A DNA stretch of 64,000 nucleotides from Streptomyces sp. 1222.5 (GTDB lineage Bacteria > Actinomycetota > Actinomycetes > Streptomycetales > Streptomycetaceae), in contig NZ_FNSZ01000001.1 of NCBI RefSeq assembly GCF_900105245.1, positions 7,996,001 through 8,060,000 on the forward strand, read 5' to 3'. Under the pieces are notes generated by a model. The model had not been told where the DNA came from and did not search any database. It was given only the letters and a program-made list of their open reading frames with translations. Positions 32,956 to 41,325 of the stretch are shown in pieces (the stretch's first letter is position 1; each line of letters begins with the position of its first letter). A program made the translations under genes and the position numbers.

Positions 32956-35442
32956 GTGCACGGGAACGACCGCACCACCCGCACCGGAACCCGCAGAACA
33001 CGCCTGCGCAAGTCGCTCGCCCTGCTCAGCGGTGCCCTGCTCGCGGGCGCCACCCTCACCCTGACCACCCCCCAGGCCGGCGCAGCCGTCACCGGCCAGG
33101 ACGCCGCCGCGGCGACGGAGGACTTCCAGCAGGTCACCCTCGCCAAGGGGGAGGCGGAGGTCGGCGAGCCGATGTCGCTCGCCGTCCTCCCCGACCGCTC
33201 GGTCCTGCACACCTCCCGCGACGGCGAGCTGCGCCTGACGGACGCCGCGGGCAACACCCGCGTCGCCGGCAAGCTCGACGTCTACTCGCACGACGAGGAG
33301 GGCCTGCAAGGCGTCGGCGTCGACCCGGACTTCGCCCAGAACCGCTTCATCTACCTCTACTACGCCCCGCCGCTGAACACGCCGGCGGGCGACGCCCCGG
33401 AGACCGGCACCGCCGCCGACTTCGCGCCCTTCGACGGCGTGAACCGGCTCTCCCGCTTCGTGCTGGACACCGACGGCACCCTCGACAAGGCCAGCGAGAA
33501 GAAGATCCTCGACGTGTCCACCACGCGGGGCCTGTGCTGCCATGTCGGCGGTGACATCGACTTCGACGCGGACGGCAACCTGTACCTGTCGACCGGTGAC
33601 GACTCCAACCCCTTCCAGTCCGACGGCTACAGCCCGCTGGACGAGCGCGCCGACCGCAACCCCGGCTTCGACGCCCAGCGCACCTCGGGCAACACCAACG
33701 ACCTGCGCGGCAAGATCCTGCGCATCAAGGTCAACGCCGACGGCTCCTACTCCATCCCGGACGGCAACCTCTTCGCGCCGGGCACGGCCAAGACGCGGCC
33801 CGAGATCTACGCCATGGGCTTCCGCAATCCGTTCCGGTTCAGCGTCGACAAGAAGACCGGCATCCTCTACGTCGGCGACTACGGCCCCGACGCCGGCTCC
33901 GCAAACCCCGGCCGCGGCCCGGCCGGCCAGGTCGAGTTCGCCCGGGTGACCAAGCCCGGCAATTTCGGCTGGCCGTACTGCACCGGCGCCAACGACCCCT
34001 ACGTCGACTACGACTTCGCGACGAAGACCTCCGGCGCCACGTTCGACTGCTCCGCGCCGAAGAACGACTCGCCGCACAACACCGGTCTCACCGACCTGCC
34101 CCCGGCCCAGCCCGCCTGGATCCCGTACAACGGCCCGTCCGTACCGGAGTTCGGCGACGGCTCCGAGTCCCCGATGGGCGGCCCGGTCTACCACTACGAC
34201 CCCGCGCTCGACTCGCCCGTGAAGTTCCCCGAGGCCTACGACGGCGACTTCTTCGCCGGTGAGTTCGGCCGCCGCTGGATCAAGCGCATCAGCAGCGACG
34301 CCGACGGCAAGGTCCAGTCGATCGACGACGTCCCCTGGAGCGGCACCCAGGTGATGGACATGGCCTTCGGCCCCGACGGCGCCCTCTACGTGCTGGACTA
34401 CGGCACCTCCTGGTTCGGCGGCGACGACAACTCGGGCCTGTTCCGCATCGAGAACGCCACCGACGGCCACTCCCCGGTGGCCCAGGCCGCCGCGGACCGC
34501 ACCTCCGGACAGGCGCCGCTGAAGGTGGCCTTCTCCGCGGCCGGCACCAGCGACCAGGACGGCGACGCCCTCACCTACAGCTGGGACTTCGGCGACGGCG
34601 CCACCTCGACTGCGGCCGACCCCACCCACAAGTACAAGAAGAACGGCACCTACACGGCCACGGTGACCGCCAAGGACACCACCGGCCGGACCGGCAGCGC
34701 GAGCGTCCGGGTCGTCGTCGGCAACACCGCGCCCAAGGTCACCCTGGAACTCCCCCAGGACGGGCAGCTGTTCAGCTTCGGTGACGCCGTACCGTTCAAG
34801 GTGAAGGTCACCGACCCCGAGGACGGCAGGGCGGTCGACTGCTCCAAGGTCACCGTCAACTTCATCCTCGGCCACGACACCCACGGCCACCCGCTGACCT
34901 CCGCCCAGGGCTGCTCCGGCACCATCCGGACCAGCGCCGACGGCGGCCACGACGAGGACGCGAACATCTTCGGTGTCCTCGACGCCCAGTACACCGACGG
35001 CGGGGGCGGCGGCCAGGAAGCGCTCACCACGCACGCCCGCAGCGTCCTCGAGCCCCGCCACCGCCAGGCCGAGCACTTCGGCGACTCCTCCGGCGTCACG
35101 GTGACCGCCCGCAGCAGCGCACACGGCGCCAAGGTGGTCGGCGACATCCACAACGGCGACTGGATCTCCTTCACCCCGTACGTCCTGTCCGACGCCAAGA
35201 AGATCACCGCGCGCATCGCCTCCGGCGGCGCCGGCGGCACCCTCGAGGTACGCGCCGGATCCGCGACCGGCACCCTGCTGGGCAAGGCCACCGTGCCCGT
35301 GACCGGCGGCCCGGACACCTACCAGGACGTCACCGCCGGCCTGTCCCGCGCACCGCGCGGCACCACCACCCTCTACCTGGTCTTCAAGGGCGGCAGCGGT
35401 GCCCTGTTCGACCTGGACGACTTCACCTTCACCACCGGCTGA
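32956..35442 (+). CDS. Secreted GSDH-type beta-propeller with PKD domain
   Basis: This 828-residue exported protein starts at GTG (TGGAGG upstream). The signal peptide is about 20-45 ('LALLSGALLAGATLTLTTPQAGAA'). A glucose/sorbosone-dehydrogenase-like six-bladed propeller (about 55-500) includes 'LQGVGVDPDFAQNRFIYLYY', 'CCHVGGDIDFDADGNLYLSTGDD', 'EIYAMGFRNPFRFSVD' and 'PDGALYVLDYGTS'. A PKD domain (about 515-595) has 'SWDFGDGATST', followed by a beta-rich region and a C-terminal CBM6-like module (about 690-828, 'NGDWISFTPYVL', ending 'FDLDDFTFTTG'). These enzymes oxidise sugars outside the cell, often with PQQ; no PQQ biosynthesis genes are in the window. Confidence 0.88.
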   Translation: MHGNDRTTRTGTRRTRLRKSLALLSGALLAGATLTLTTPQAGAAVTGQDAAAATEDFQQVTLAKGEAEVGEPMSLAVLPDRSVLHTSRDGELRLTDAAGNTRVAGKLDVYSHDEEGLQGVGVDPDFAQNRFIYLYYAPPLNTPAGDAPETGTAADFAPFDGVNRLSRFVLDTDGTLDKASEKKILDVSTTRGLCCHVGGDIDFDADGNLYLSTGDDSNPFQSDGYSPLDERADRNPGFDAQRTSGNTNDLRGKILRIKVNADGSYSIPDGNLFAPGTAKTRPEIYAMGFRNPFRFSVDKKTGILYVGDYGPDAGSANPGRGPAGQVEFARVTKPGNFGWPYCTGANDPYVDYDFATKTSGATFDCSAPKNDSPHNTGLTDLPPAQPAWIPYNGPSVPEFGDGSESPMGGPVYHYDPALDSPVKFPEAYDGDFFAGEFGRRWIKRISSDADGKVQSIDDVPWSGTQVMDMAFGPDGALYVLDYGTSWFGGDDNSGLFRIENATDGHSPVAQAAADRTSGQAPLKVAFSAAGTSDQDGDALTYSWDFGDGATSTAADPTHKYKKNGTYTATVTAKDTTGRTGSASVRVVVGNTAPKVTLELPQDGQLFSFGDAVPFKVKVTDPEDGRAVDCSKVTVNFILGHDTHGHPLTSAQGCSGTIRTSADGGHDEDANIFGVLDAQYTDGGGGGQEALTTHARSVLEPRHRQAEHFGDSSGVTVTARSSAHGAKVVGDIHNGDWISFTPYVLSDAKKITARIASGGAGGTLEVRAGSATGTLLGKATVPVTGGPDTYQDVTAGLSRAPRGTTTLYLVFKGGSGALFDLDDFTFTTG

Positions 35443-35456
35443 GAGGAGGGCACACC

Positions 35457-36785
35457 ATGCGACCAACGGGCAGAATCACCACCGCGGTGCTCGGTGCCGC
35501 CCTGCTCCTCGGCTGTGTGACCGCACCCGCCGTGTCGGACCCGGCCCACCCCAAGCGCGTCCTGGTCTTCTCCAAGACCGCGGGCTTCCGGCACGACTCC
35601 ATCCCCGAGGGCATCGAGGCCGTCCGGCAGCTCGGCCGGGCGAACGGCTTCACCGTCGACACCACCGAGGACGCGGGCGCCTTCACCGGGGGGAACCTCA
35701 GCCGCTACGACGCCGTGGTCTTCATGTCGACCACCGGTGACGTCCTCGACGCCGCCCAGCAGGACGCGTTCGAGGGGTACATCCGGCACGGCGGAGGTTA
35801 CGTGGGTGTCCACGCGGCCGCCGACACCGAGTACGACTGGGCGTTCTACGGCGGCCTCGCGGGCGCCTGGTTCCAGAACCACCCGGCGATCCAGCCGGCC
35901 ACGGTGAACGTGGAGGACCGCGCCCACCCGGCGACCTCGCACCTGGGACGGACCTGGGAGCGCACGGACGAGTGGTACAACTACCGCTCCGACCCGCGTG
36001 ACCGCGCCCACGTCCTCGCCTCCCTGGACGAGACGTCCTACACCGGCGGCACCATGAACGGCGACCATCCGATCGCCTGGTGCCAGGACTACCAGGGCGG
36101 CCGCGCCTTCTACACCGGGGGCGGCCACACCAGGGAGTCCTACGCCGACCCCGCCTTCCGGCAGCACCTGCTGGGCGGCATCCGCTGGGTCGTCGGCGAC
36201 ACCCAGGCCGACTGCCGGCCCGAGAACGGCTACCGGCCGCTCTTCGACGGAACCTCCCTGGACGGCTGGCGACAGGCGGGCCCGGGCGGCTTCACCCTCT
36301 CCGACGACGGCACGCTCACGTCGACCGGGGGACTGGGGCTGCTCTGGTACACCCCGTCGAGCTTCGGCTCGTACTCGCTCAAGCTCGACTGGAAGGCCGC
36401 CGGCGACGACAACTCCGGGGTGTTCGTGGGCTTCCCGTCCTCGGACGACCCCTGGTCGGCGGTCGACAACGGATACGAGATCCAGATCGACGCCACCGAC
36501 GTGCCCGAGAAGACCACCGGGTCCGTCTACGGCTTCCAGTCCGCCGACCTGAAGAAGCGCGACCGTGCGCTGAACCCGCCGGGGGAGTGGAACACGTACG
36601 AGATCCGGGTGCAGGGCGAACGCCTGCGCGTCTGGCTCAACGGCGTGAAGATCAACGATTTCACCAACACCGATCCGGCCCGGAGCCTGCGCGACGGACA
36701 CATCGGCATCCAGAACCACGGAACCGGTGACGACGTGTCCTTCCGCGACATCCGGATCAAGGAACTGCCCGCCAAGGGCAGGTGA
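35457..36785 (+). CDS. Secreted ThuA domain plus DUF1080 protein
   Basis: The protein has 442 residues with a signal peptide about 1-28 ('TTAVLGAALLLGCVTAPAVS'; a Cys at 20 makes a lipoprotein possible but the context is weak). The ThuA-like domain (about 33-240) shows 'VLVFSKTAGFRHDSI', 'GGGYVGVHAAADTEYDW' and 'AFYTGGGHTRESY'. The DUF1080/3-keto-disaccharide hydrolase domain (about 258-440) shows 'RPLFDGTSLDGWRQ', 'FGSYSLKLDWKAAGDDNSGVFV', 'NGYEIQIDATD' and 'GHIGIQNHG'. DUF1080 enzymes hydrolyse 3-keto-glycosides; ThuA belongs to trehalose/3-keto metabolism. It directly follows the GSDH-type gene and implies extracellular glycoside processing. Confidence 0.9.
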   Translation: MRPTGRITTAVLGAALLLGCVTAPAVSDPAHPKRVLVFSKTAGFRHDSIPEGIEAVRQLGRANGFTVDTTEDAGAFTGGNLSRYDAVVFMSTTGDVLDAAQQDAFEGYIRHGGGYVGVHAAADTEYDWAFYGGLAGAWFQNHPAIQPATVNVEDRAHPATSHLGRTWERTDEWYNYRSDPRDRAHVLASLDETSYTGGTMNGDHPIAWCQDYQGGRAFYTGGGHTRESYADPAFRQHLLGGIRWVVGDTQADCRPENGYRPLFDGTSLDGWRQAGPGGFTLSDDGTLTSTGGLGLLWYTPSSFGSYSLKLDWKAAGDDNSGVFVGFPSSDDPWSAVDNGYEIQIDATDVPEKTTGSVYGFQSADLKKRDRALNPPGEWNTYEIRVQGERLRVWLNGVKINDFTNTDPARSLRDGHIGIQNHGTGDDVSFRDIRIKELPAKGR

Positions 36786-36787
36786 GC

Positions 36788-36825
36788 GGCGGCGGGCGGG
36801 GGACGCCGGACCCCCGCCCGCCGCC
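36788..36825 (+). terminator. Strong hairpin after ThuA/DUF1080 gene
   Basis: A perfect 15-bp stem (36788-36802 with 36811-36825) with an 8-nt loop begins 2 nt after the stop codon. It divides the sugar-uptake/oxidation genes from the Ebo-like genes, acting as a terminator or a partial read-through and mRNA-stability element. Confidence 0.75.
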
Positions 36826-36872
36826 CTGGTCCCCCACTCACCCGGGGCTCGCGCCCGTCAAGGAGGCTGCCC

Positions 36873-37994
36873 ATGTCCGCGTCCCTTCCCCGCACCCGCG
36901 TGGGAGTGTGGCTGATCGGTGCCCGCGGCTCCGTCGCCACCACCGCCGTGGCCGGCTGCGCCGCCGTAGCGGCGGGCCTGCGCCCGCCCACCGGCATGGT
37001 CACCGAGACGCCCCCGTTCGCCGACAGCGGTCTGCCGGCCCTCACGTCGCTGGTCTTCGGCGGCCACGACACGATGGACTGCCCGCTGCCCAAACGGGCG
37101 GAGGAGCTGGCCGCGGGCGGCGTCCTGCCGCACGGCCTCCCCGCGGCCGTGGCGGCCGAACTCGCCGCGGCCGACGCGGAGATACGGCCGGGCGGGCCGG
37201 CCCCGGGTGACACCCGGAGCACCGAGCGGCTGATCGCCGCCTTCACCGCCGACATCCAGGACTTCGTACAGCGCGGTGGCCTGGAGCGGGCCGTCGTCGT
37301 GAACGTGGCCTCCACCGAGCCGGCCGCCGACGGCGCGGCCCTGCCGCCGAGTTCGCTGTACGCGGCGGCGGCCCTGCGCGCCGGCTGCGGCTACGTCAAC
37401 TTCACCCCGTCGACGGGACTGCACCACCCGGCCCTGGCCGCGGCCGCCGCGGCGAGCGGTGTGCCGTACGCCGGCCGGGACGGCAAGACCGGCCAGACCC
37501 TGTTGCGCTCGGTCCTCGGACCGATGTTCGCGCAGCGGGCGCTGGACGTGCGCGCCTGGTCCGGCACCAACCTGCTGGGCGGCGGCGACGGCGCGGCACT
37601 CGCCGATCCCGCGGCCGCCGCCGCCAAGAACGCCGGCAAGGAACGCGTCCTCACCGACACCCTCGGCGGCAGCCCCGAGGGCGAGGTCCACATCGACGAC
37701 GTACCGGCGCTCGGCGACTGGAAGACCGCCTGGGACCACATCGCCTTCGACGGTTTCCTCGGCACCCGCATGGTCCTGCAGACCACCTGGCAGGGCTGCG
37801 ACTCGGCCCTGGCGGCGCCCCTGGTCCTGGACCTGGCCCGACTGACCCTCCGCGCACAGGAGTCGGGCGCCCGCGGGCCCCTGACCGATCTCGGCTTCTA
37901 CTTCAAGGACCCGGTGGGGGAGGGGCCTTCGGCGCTCGCGGAACAGTACGCGGCGCTCGTGCGGTTCGGGTGGCGGCTGCGGGGGGCCGCGTGA
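36873..37994 (+). CDS. Inositol-3-phosphate synthase-like cyclase
   Basis: This 373-residue protein is of the myo-inositol-1-phosphate synthase family: NAD-binding start 'RVGVWLIGARGSVATTAVAG', then 'VNVASTEPAADGAALP', 'GCGYVNFTPSTGLHHPAL' and the core 'GRDGKTGQTLLRSVLGPMF', followed by 'WSGTNLLGGGDGAAL', where the catalytic Lys/Asp set resides, and 'DDVPALGDWKTAWDHIAFDGFLG'. It differs from the usual actinobacterial housekeeping Ino1 as I recall it and belongs to a separate branch. It should convert a hexose phosphate to a cyclitol phosphate. Its stop overlaps the UbiA GTG start. In Ebo clusters the corresponding slot is EboD, a sugar-phosphate cyclase of another fold. Confidence 0.85.
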   Translation: MSASLPRTRVGVWLIGARGSVATTAVAGCAAVAAGLRPPTGMVTETPPFADSGLPALTSLVFGGHDTMDCPLPKRAEELAAGGVLPHGLPAAVAAELAAADAEIRPGGPAPGDTRSTERLIAAFTADIQDFVQRGGLERAVVVNVASTEPAADGAALPPSSLYAAAALRAGCGYVNFTPSTGLHHPALAAAAAASGVPYAGRDGKTGQTLLRSVLGPMFAQRALDVRAWSGTNLLGGGDGAALADPAAAAAKNAGKERVLTDTLGGSPEGEVHIDDVPALGDWKTAWDHIAFDGFLGTRMVLQTTWQGCDSALAAPLVLDLARLTLRAQESGARGPLTDLGFYFKDPVGEGPSALAEQYAALVRFGWRLRGAA

Positions 37995-38917
37995 GCGCCC
38001 GGGCCTGGGCCGAACTGCTGCGTCTGCCCGCGCTGTTCACCGTGCCCGGTGACGTGCTGGCCGGGGCGGCGGCGGTACCGGGCCGGCCGGGCGGCCGTAC
38101 CCTGCTGGCGGCCGCCTCCTCCCTCTGCCTCTACGAGGCCGGCATGGCGCTCAACGACTGGGCCGACCGGGAGGAGGACGCCGTCGAGCGACCGCACCGG
38201 CCCCTGCCCTCCGGCCGTGTCCGCCCCGCGGCCGCCCTCGCCGCGGCCGGTGCGCTCACCGCGGCGGGCCTGGCCCTCGCCGCCCGCGCCGGCCGCCCCG
38301 CCCTCGCCGTCGCGACGCCGCTCGCGGCGACGGTGTGGGCGTACGACCTGGTCCTCAAACGCACTCCGGCCGGACCCGTGGCGATGGCGGCGGCCCGCGG
38401 TCTCGACCTGCTGCTCGGCGCGGCGGCCACCGGGCCGGCGCGGGGGGTGGTGCACCGGGCCCTGCCCTCCGCCGCGCTGCTGAGCGCCCACACCCTGGCC
38501 CTGACCGCGGTCTCCCGCCACGAGACCACCGGGGGAGCCGCCCTGCCGCCGCTCACCGCACTGATCACGTCGGGCACCCTGGGGCTCCTGCTCGCCCGTG
38601 AACTCCCGGCGGGCCGGGGTGCCGCACCCACCCCCGGCCTGCCGGGCAGCGCCGGCGCCCGGCCACGGACGGGCCGGCCCCCGCTCGGCAGCGTGCTCAC
38701 CGCCGCCTACACGGCCCTGGCCGCCCGCCCCTACCTCCACGCCGCTCTCCACCCCTCACCCCAGCTCACCCAGCGAGCCGTCGCCGGCGGCATCCGCGCG
38801 ACCATCCCCCTCCAGTCCGCCCTCTGCGCCCGCGCCGGCGCCCCCGTCGCCGCGCTGTGCACCGCCGCGCTCGCCCCGCTCGCGGCGCGGTTCTCCAGAA
38901 AGGTGAGCGTCACATGA
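37991..38917 (+). CDS. eboC: UbiA-family prenyltransferase (EboC-like)
   Basis: This 308-residue integral membrane protein has many hydrophobic helices. The first prenyl-diphosphate/Mg2+ site is 'NDWADREEDAVERPHRPLPSGR' (NDxxDxxxD, followed by the RPLPSG loop), and the second Asp-rich region is reduced to 'WAYDLVLKR'. UbiA enzymes attach polyprenyl chains to acceptors in the membrane. The GTG start overlaps the cyclase gene and the stop overlaps the next TIM-barrel gene (ATGA), so it is tightly coupled to both. EboC by context; the substrate is unknown. Confidence 0.85.
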   Translation: MSARAWAELLRLPALFTVPGDVLAGAAAVPGRPGGRTLLAAASSLCLYEAGMALNDWADREEDAVERPHRPLPSGRVRPAAALAAAGALTAAGLALAARAGRPALAVATPLAATVWAYDLVLKRTPAGPVAMAAARGLDLLLGAAATGPARGVVHRALPSAALLSAHTLALTAVSRHETTGGAALPPLTALITSGTLGLLLARELPAGRGAAPTPGLPGSAGARPRTGRPPLGSVLTAAYTALAARPYLHAALHPSPQLTQRAVAGGIRATIPLQSALCARAGAPVAALCTAALAPLAARFSRKVSVT

Positions 38918-39789
38918 CCCTCCGTTTCGGGTACGGCACCAACGGTCTCACCGGCCTGCGGCTGGACGACGCCCTCGCCCTGCTCGCCGACCTCGGCTAC
39001 GACGGCGTCGGCCTGACCCTCGACCACATGCACCTCGACCCGCTCGCCCCCGGCCTCGCCGGCCGCACCCACCGGGTCGCGCAGCGGCTGGCCGAGCTGG
39101 GCCTCGACGTCACCGTGGAGACCGGTGCCCGCTACGTCCTCGACCCGCGCCGCAAGCACGGGCCCTCCCTGCTCGACCCGGACCCGGAGGCCCGCGCCCG
39201 CCGCGCGGACCTGCTCCTGCGGGCGGTACGGGTGGCCGCGGACCTCGGCGCGCGGGCCGTGCACTGCTTCAGCGGAATCGTTCCGCCCACAGTGGACGAA
39301 CCGGCCACGGCATGGCAGCGGCTCACCGCGTCCCTCACCCCCGTCCTGGAGGCCGCGGGCACCGCCGGCGTCCCGCTCGCCGTCGAACCCGAGCCCGGCC
39401 ACCTCCTCGCCACCCTCGCCGACTTCCACCACCTGCGCGCCCTCCTCGGCGACCCACCCGCCCTCGGCCTCACCCTCGACATCGGCCACTGCCAGTGCCT
39501 GGAACCCCTGCCGCCCGAGGACTGCGTGCACGCGGCCGCGCCCTGGCTCCGGCACGTCCAGATCGAGGACATGCGGCGCGGAGTCCACGACCACCTCCCG
39601 TTCGGGGAGGGCGAGATCGACTTCCCGCCGGTCCTCGCGGCCCTCGACGCCACCGGCTACCAGGGCCTCACGGTCGTGGAACTGCCCCGCCACTCCCACG
39701 CCGGCCCCCACCACGCGCAGACCTCACTGCCGTTCCTCCGCCGCGCCGCCGCGAGTCCCGTTCCCGTACCGGAAGGGAGCGCGTCGTGA
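38914..39789 (+). CDS. Sugar phosphate isomerase/epimerase TIM-barrel protein
   Basis: The protein has 291 residues. The ATG overlaps the UbiA stop. The TIM-barrel pattern begins 'FGYGTNGLTGLRLDDALALLADLGYDGVGL', with metal-ligand strands 'VTVETGARYVLD', 'LAVEPEPGHLL', 'LTLDIGHCQCL', 'VQIEDMRRGVHDHLPFGEGEIDF' and 'LTVVELPRHSH'. The Glu/Asp/His set looks complete, so catalysis with a divalent metal is likely. It is distinct from EboE in the same cluster. Its stop overlaps a 16-codon mini-frame that leads to the eboA-like gene. Confidence 0.88.
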   Translation: MTLRFGYGTNGLTGLRLDDALALLADLGYDGVGLTLDHMHLDPLAPGLAGRTHRVAQRLAELGLDVTVETGARYVLDPRRKHGPSLLDPDPEARARRADLLLRAVRVAADLGARAVHCFSGIVPPTVDEPATAWQRLTASLTPVLEAAGTAGVPLAVEPEPGHLLATLADFHHLRALLGDPPALGLTLDIGHCQCLEPLPPEDCVHAAAPWLRHVQIEDMRRGVHDHLPFGEGEIDFPPVLAALDATGYQGLTVVELPRHSHAGPHHAQTSLPFLRRAAASPVPVPEGSAS

Positions 39790-39836
39790 AAGCACTCCAC
39801 CGAGACCGCGCCACCGCCGAAGGGAGCACACCGTGA
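39786..39836 (+). CDS. 16-codon mini-ORF bridging two cluster genes
   Basis: GTG at 39786 overlaps the upstream TGA, and the mini-frame ends in a TGA overlapping the GTG of the eboA-like gene, so both ends are in stop/start-overlap register. It encodes MKALHRDRATAEGSTP. It may only keep ribosomes moving (coupling), be a relic of a longer gene, or be chance. Confidence 0.3.
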   Translation: MKALHRDRATAEGSTP

Positions 39837-40474
39837 CCCACGCGACCGTCGCGGCGTCGCCCTCCCTCGGCGCCCTGCGCGACCACCTCGACGCCCACCC
39901 CGACCGGGCCGCCCGCGAGTGGTACCGGCGGGCCCTGGCAGAAGCCGCCGACCATCCCGGCGGACACGGCCCGATCACCGTGTGGGAACTGCGGCTCGCG
40001 GAGGCCGGGCGCCGCTGCGGCAGCGGGCACGCCGACGCCGCCCGCGTCCTCATCCTGCACGCGGCCGGCGCCGACACCACCGCCCTCACCCGCGTCTACC
40101 GGCAGGGCACCGCCGCCGAACGCCGGGCCGTCCTGCTCGTCCTGCCCCACCTCGTGCCCGGACCGGACGCGCTCCCCCTGGTCGAGGACGCCCTGCGCAC
40201 CAACGACACCCGGCTGATCGCGGCCGCCGTCGGCCCCTACGCGGCCCGCCACCTGGACGACCACGGCTGGCGGCACGCCGTCCTCAAGTGCCTGTTCACC
40301 GGCGTCCCCGTCGACGCCGTTGCCGGCCTCGCCCAGCGCGCCCGCGCCGACGCCGAACTCGCCCGGATGCTCACCGACTTCGCGGCCGAACGCACCGCGG
40401 CCGACCGTCCCGTCCCCAGCGGCCTGTACCGCGTGCTGGCCCTGGCCGGCGCGGAGACCCGCAAGGAGTCCTGA
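39833..40474 (+). CDS. eboA: EboA-domain protein
   Basis: This 213-residue soluble helical protein starts at GTG 39833. It has the EboA pattern: an N-terminal 'LREHL..HPD.AAREWYRRALAEA'-type helix, 'VWELRLAEAGRRCG', a variable centre of helical repeats ('TALTRVYRQGTAAERRAVLLVLPHL', 'ALRTNDTRLIAAAVGPYAARHL'), and 'AWRHAVLKCLFTGVPVDAV'-type motif (here 'GWRHAVLKCLFTGVP') followed by an amphipathic end. The HEAT-like helices suggest a protein-binding adaptor rather than an enzyme. EboA is the defining, otherwise unexplained member of Ebo clusters implicated in moving metabolites to the periplasm. Stop and next start overlap (TGATG). Confidence 0.85.
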   Translation: MTHATVAASPSLGALRDHLDAHPDRAAREWYRRALAEAADHPGGHGPITVWELRLAEAGRRCGSGHADAARVLILHAAGADTTALTRVYRQGTAAERRAVLLVLPHLVPGPDALPLVEDALRTNDTRLIAAAVGPYAARHLDDHGWRHAVLKCLFTGVPVDAVAGLAQRARADAELARMLTDFAAERTAADRPVPSGLYRVLALAGAETRKES

Positions 40475-41322
40475 TGCGCCTGTTCGACCCCCACATCCAC
40501 ATGACCTCCCGGACCACCGACGACTACGAGGCCATGCGGGCCGCCGGCATCCGCGCACTGGTGGAGCCCTCCTTCTGGCTCGGCCAGCCCCGCACCTCAC
40601 CCGCCTCCTTCCTCGACTACTTCGACTCCCTGCTCGGCTGGGAGCCGTTCCGCGCCGCCCAGCACGGCATCGCCCACCACTGCACGCTCGCCCTCAACCC
40701 GAAGGAGGCCAACGACCCGCGCTGCGCCCCCGTCCTGGACGAACTGCCCCGCTATCTCGTCAAGGACCAGGTCGTCGCGGTCGGTGAGATCGGCTACGAC
40801 TCGATGACCCCCGCCGAGGACAAGGCCCTCGCGGCGCAGCTCCAGCTCGCCGCCGACCACGGCCTGCCCGCCCTCGTGCACACCCCGCACCGCGACAAGC
40901 TCGCGGGACTGCGCCGCACCCTCGACGTCGTCCGCGAGTCCGCGCTGCCCATGGACCGGGTCCTGGTCGACCACCTCAACGAGACGACCGTCGGGGAGGC
41001 CAAGGACAGCGGCTGCTGGCTGGGCTTCTCCGTCTACCCCGACACCAAGATGGACGAGCGGCGGATGGTGCAGATCCTGCGCTCGCACGGACCGGAGAAG
41101 GTGCTCGTCAACTCCGCGGCCGACTGGGGCCGCAGCGATCCGCTGAAGACCCGCGCGGTGGCCGACCTGATGCTGGCCGAGGGATTCACCGCGGACGACG
41201 TCGACCGGGTCCTGTGGCGCAACCCGGTCGCCTTCTACGGGCTCAGCGGACGTCTGGACCTCGACGTGGCCCCGCCGGACGCCACCCACGAGGGCAACTC
41301 CCTCGCCCGCGGCGGGGAGTGA
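40474..41322 (+). CDS. eboB: TatD-family metal hydrolase (EboB-like)
   Basis: This 282-residue amidohydrolase-fold protein has the N-terminal metal motif 'LFDPHIHMTSR' (HxH), a middle Glu in 'VVAVGEIGYDSM', His in 'LPALVHTPHRDKL' and 'VLVDHLNETTV', and an Asp in 'LVNSAADWGRSDPLK', the complete TatD-type ligand series. The extra 'WLGQPRTSPASFLDYFDSLLGWE' insertion is typical of the EboB subgroup rather than DNase-like TatD. It may hydrolyse a small ester or amide intermediate. It overlaps eboA by one base and is followed by the eboE-like gene after 3 nt. Confidence 0.88.
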   Translation: MRLFDPHIHMTSRTTDDYEAMRAAGIRALVEPSFWLGQPRTSPASFLDYFDSLLGWEPFRAAQHGIAHHCTLALNPKEANDPRCAPVLDELPRYLVKDQVVAVGEIGYDSMTPAEDKALAAQLQLAADHGLPALVHTPHRDKLAGLRRTLDVVRESALPMDRVLVDHLNETTVGEAKDSGCWLGFSVYPDTKMDERRMVQILRSHGPEKVLVNSAADWGRSDPLKTRAVADLMLAEGFTADDVDRVLWRNPVAFYGLSGRLDLDVAPPDATHEGNSLARGGE

Positions 41323-41325
41323 GGG

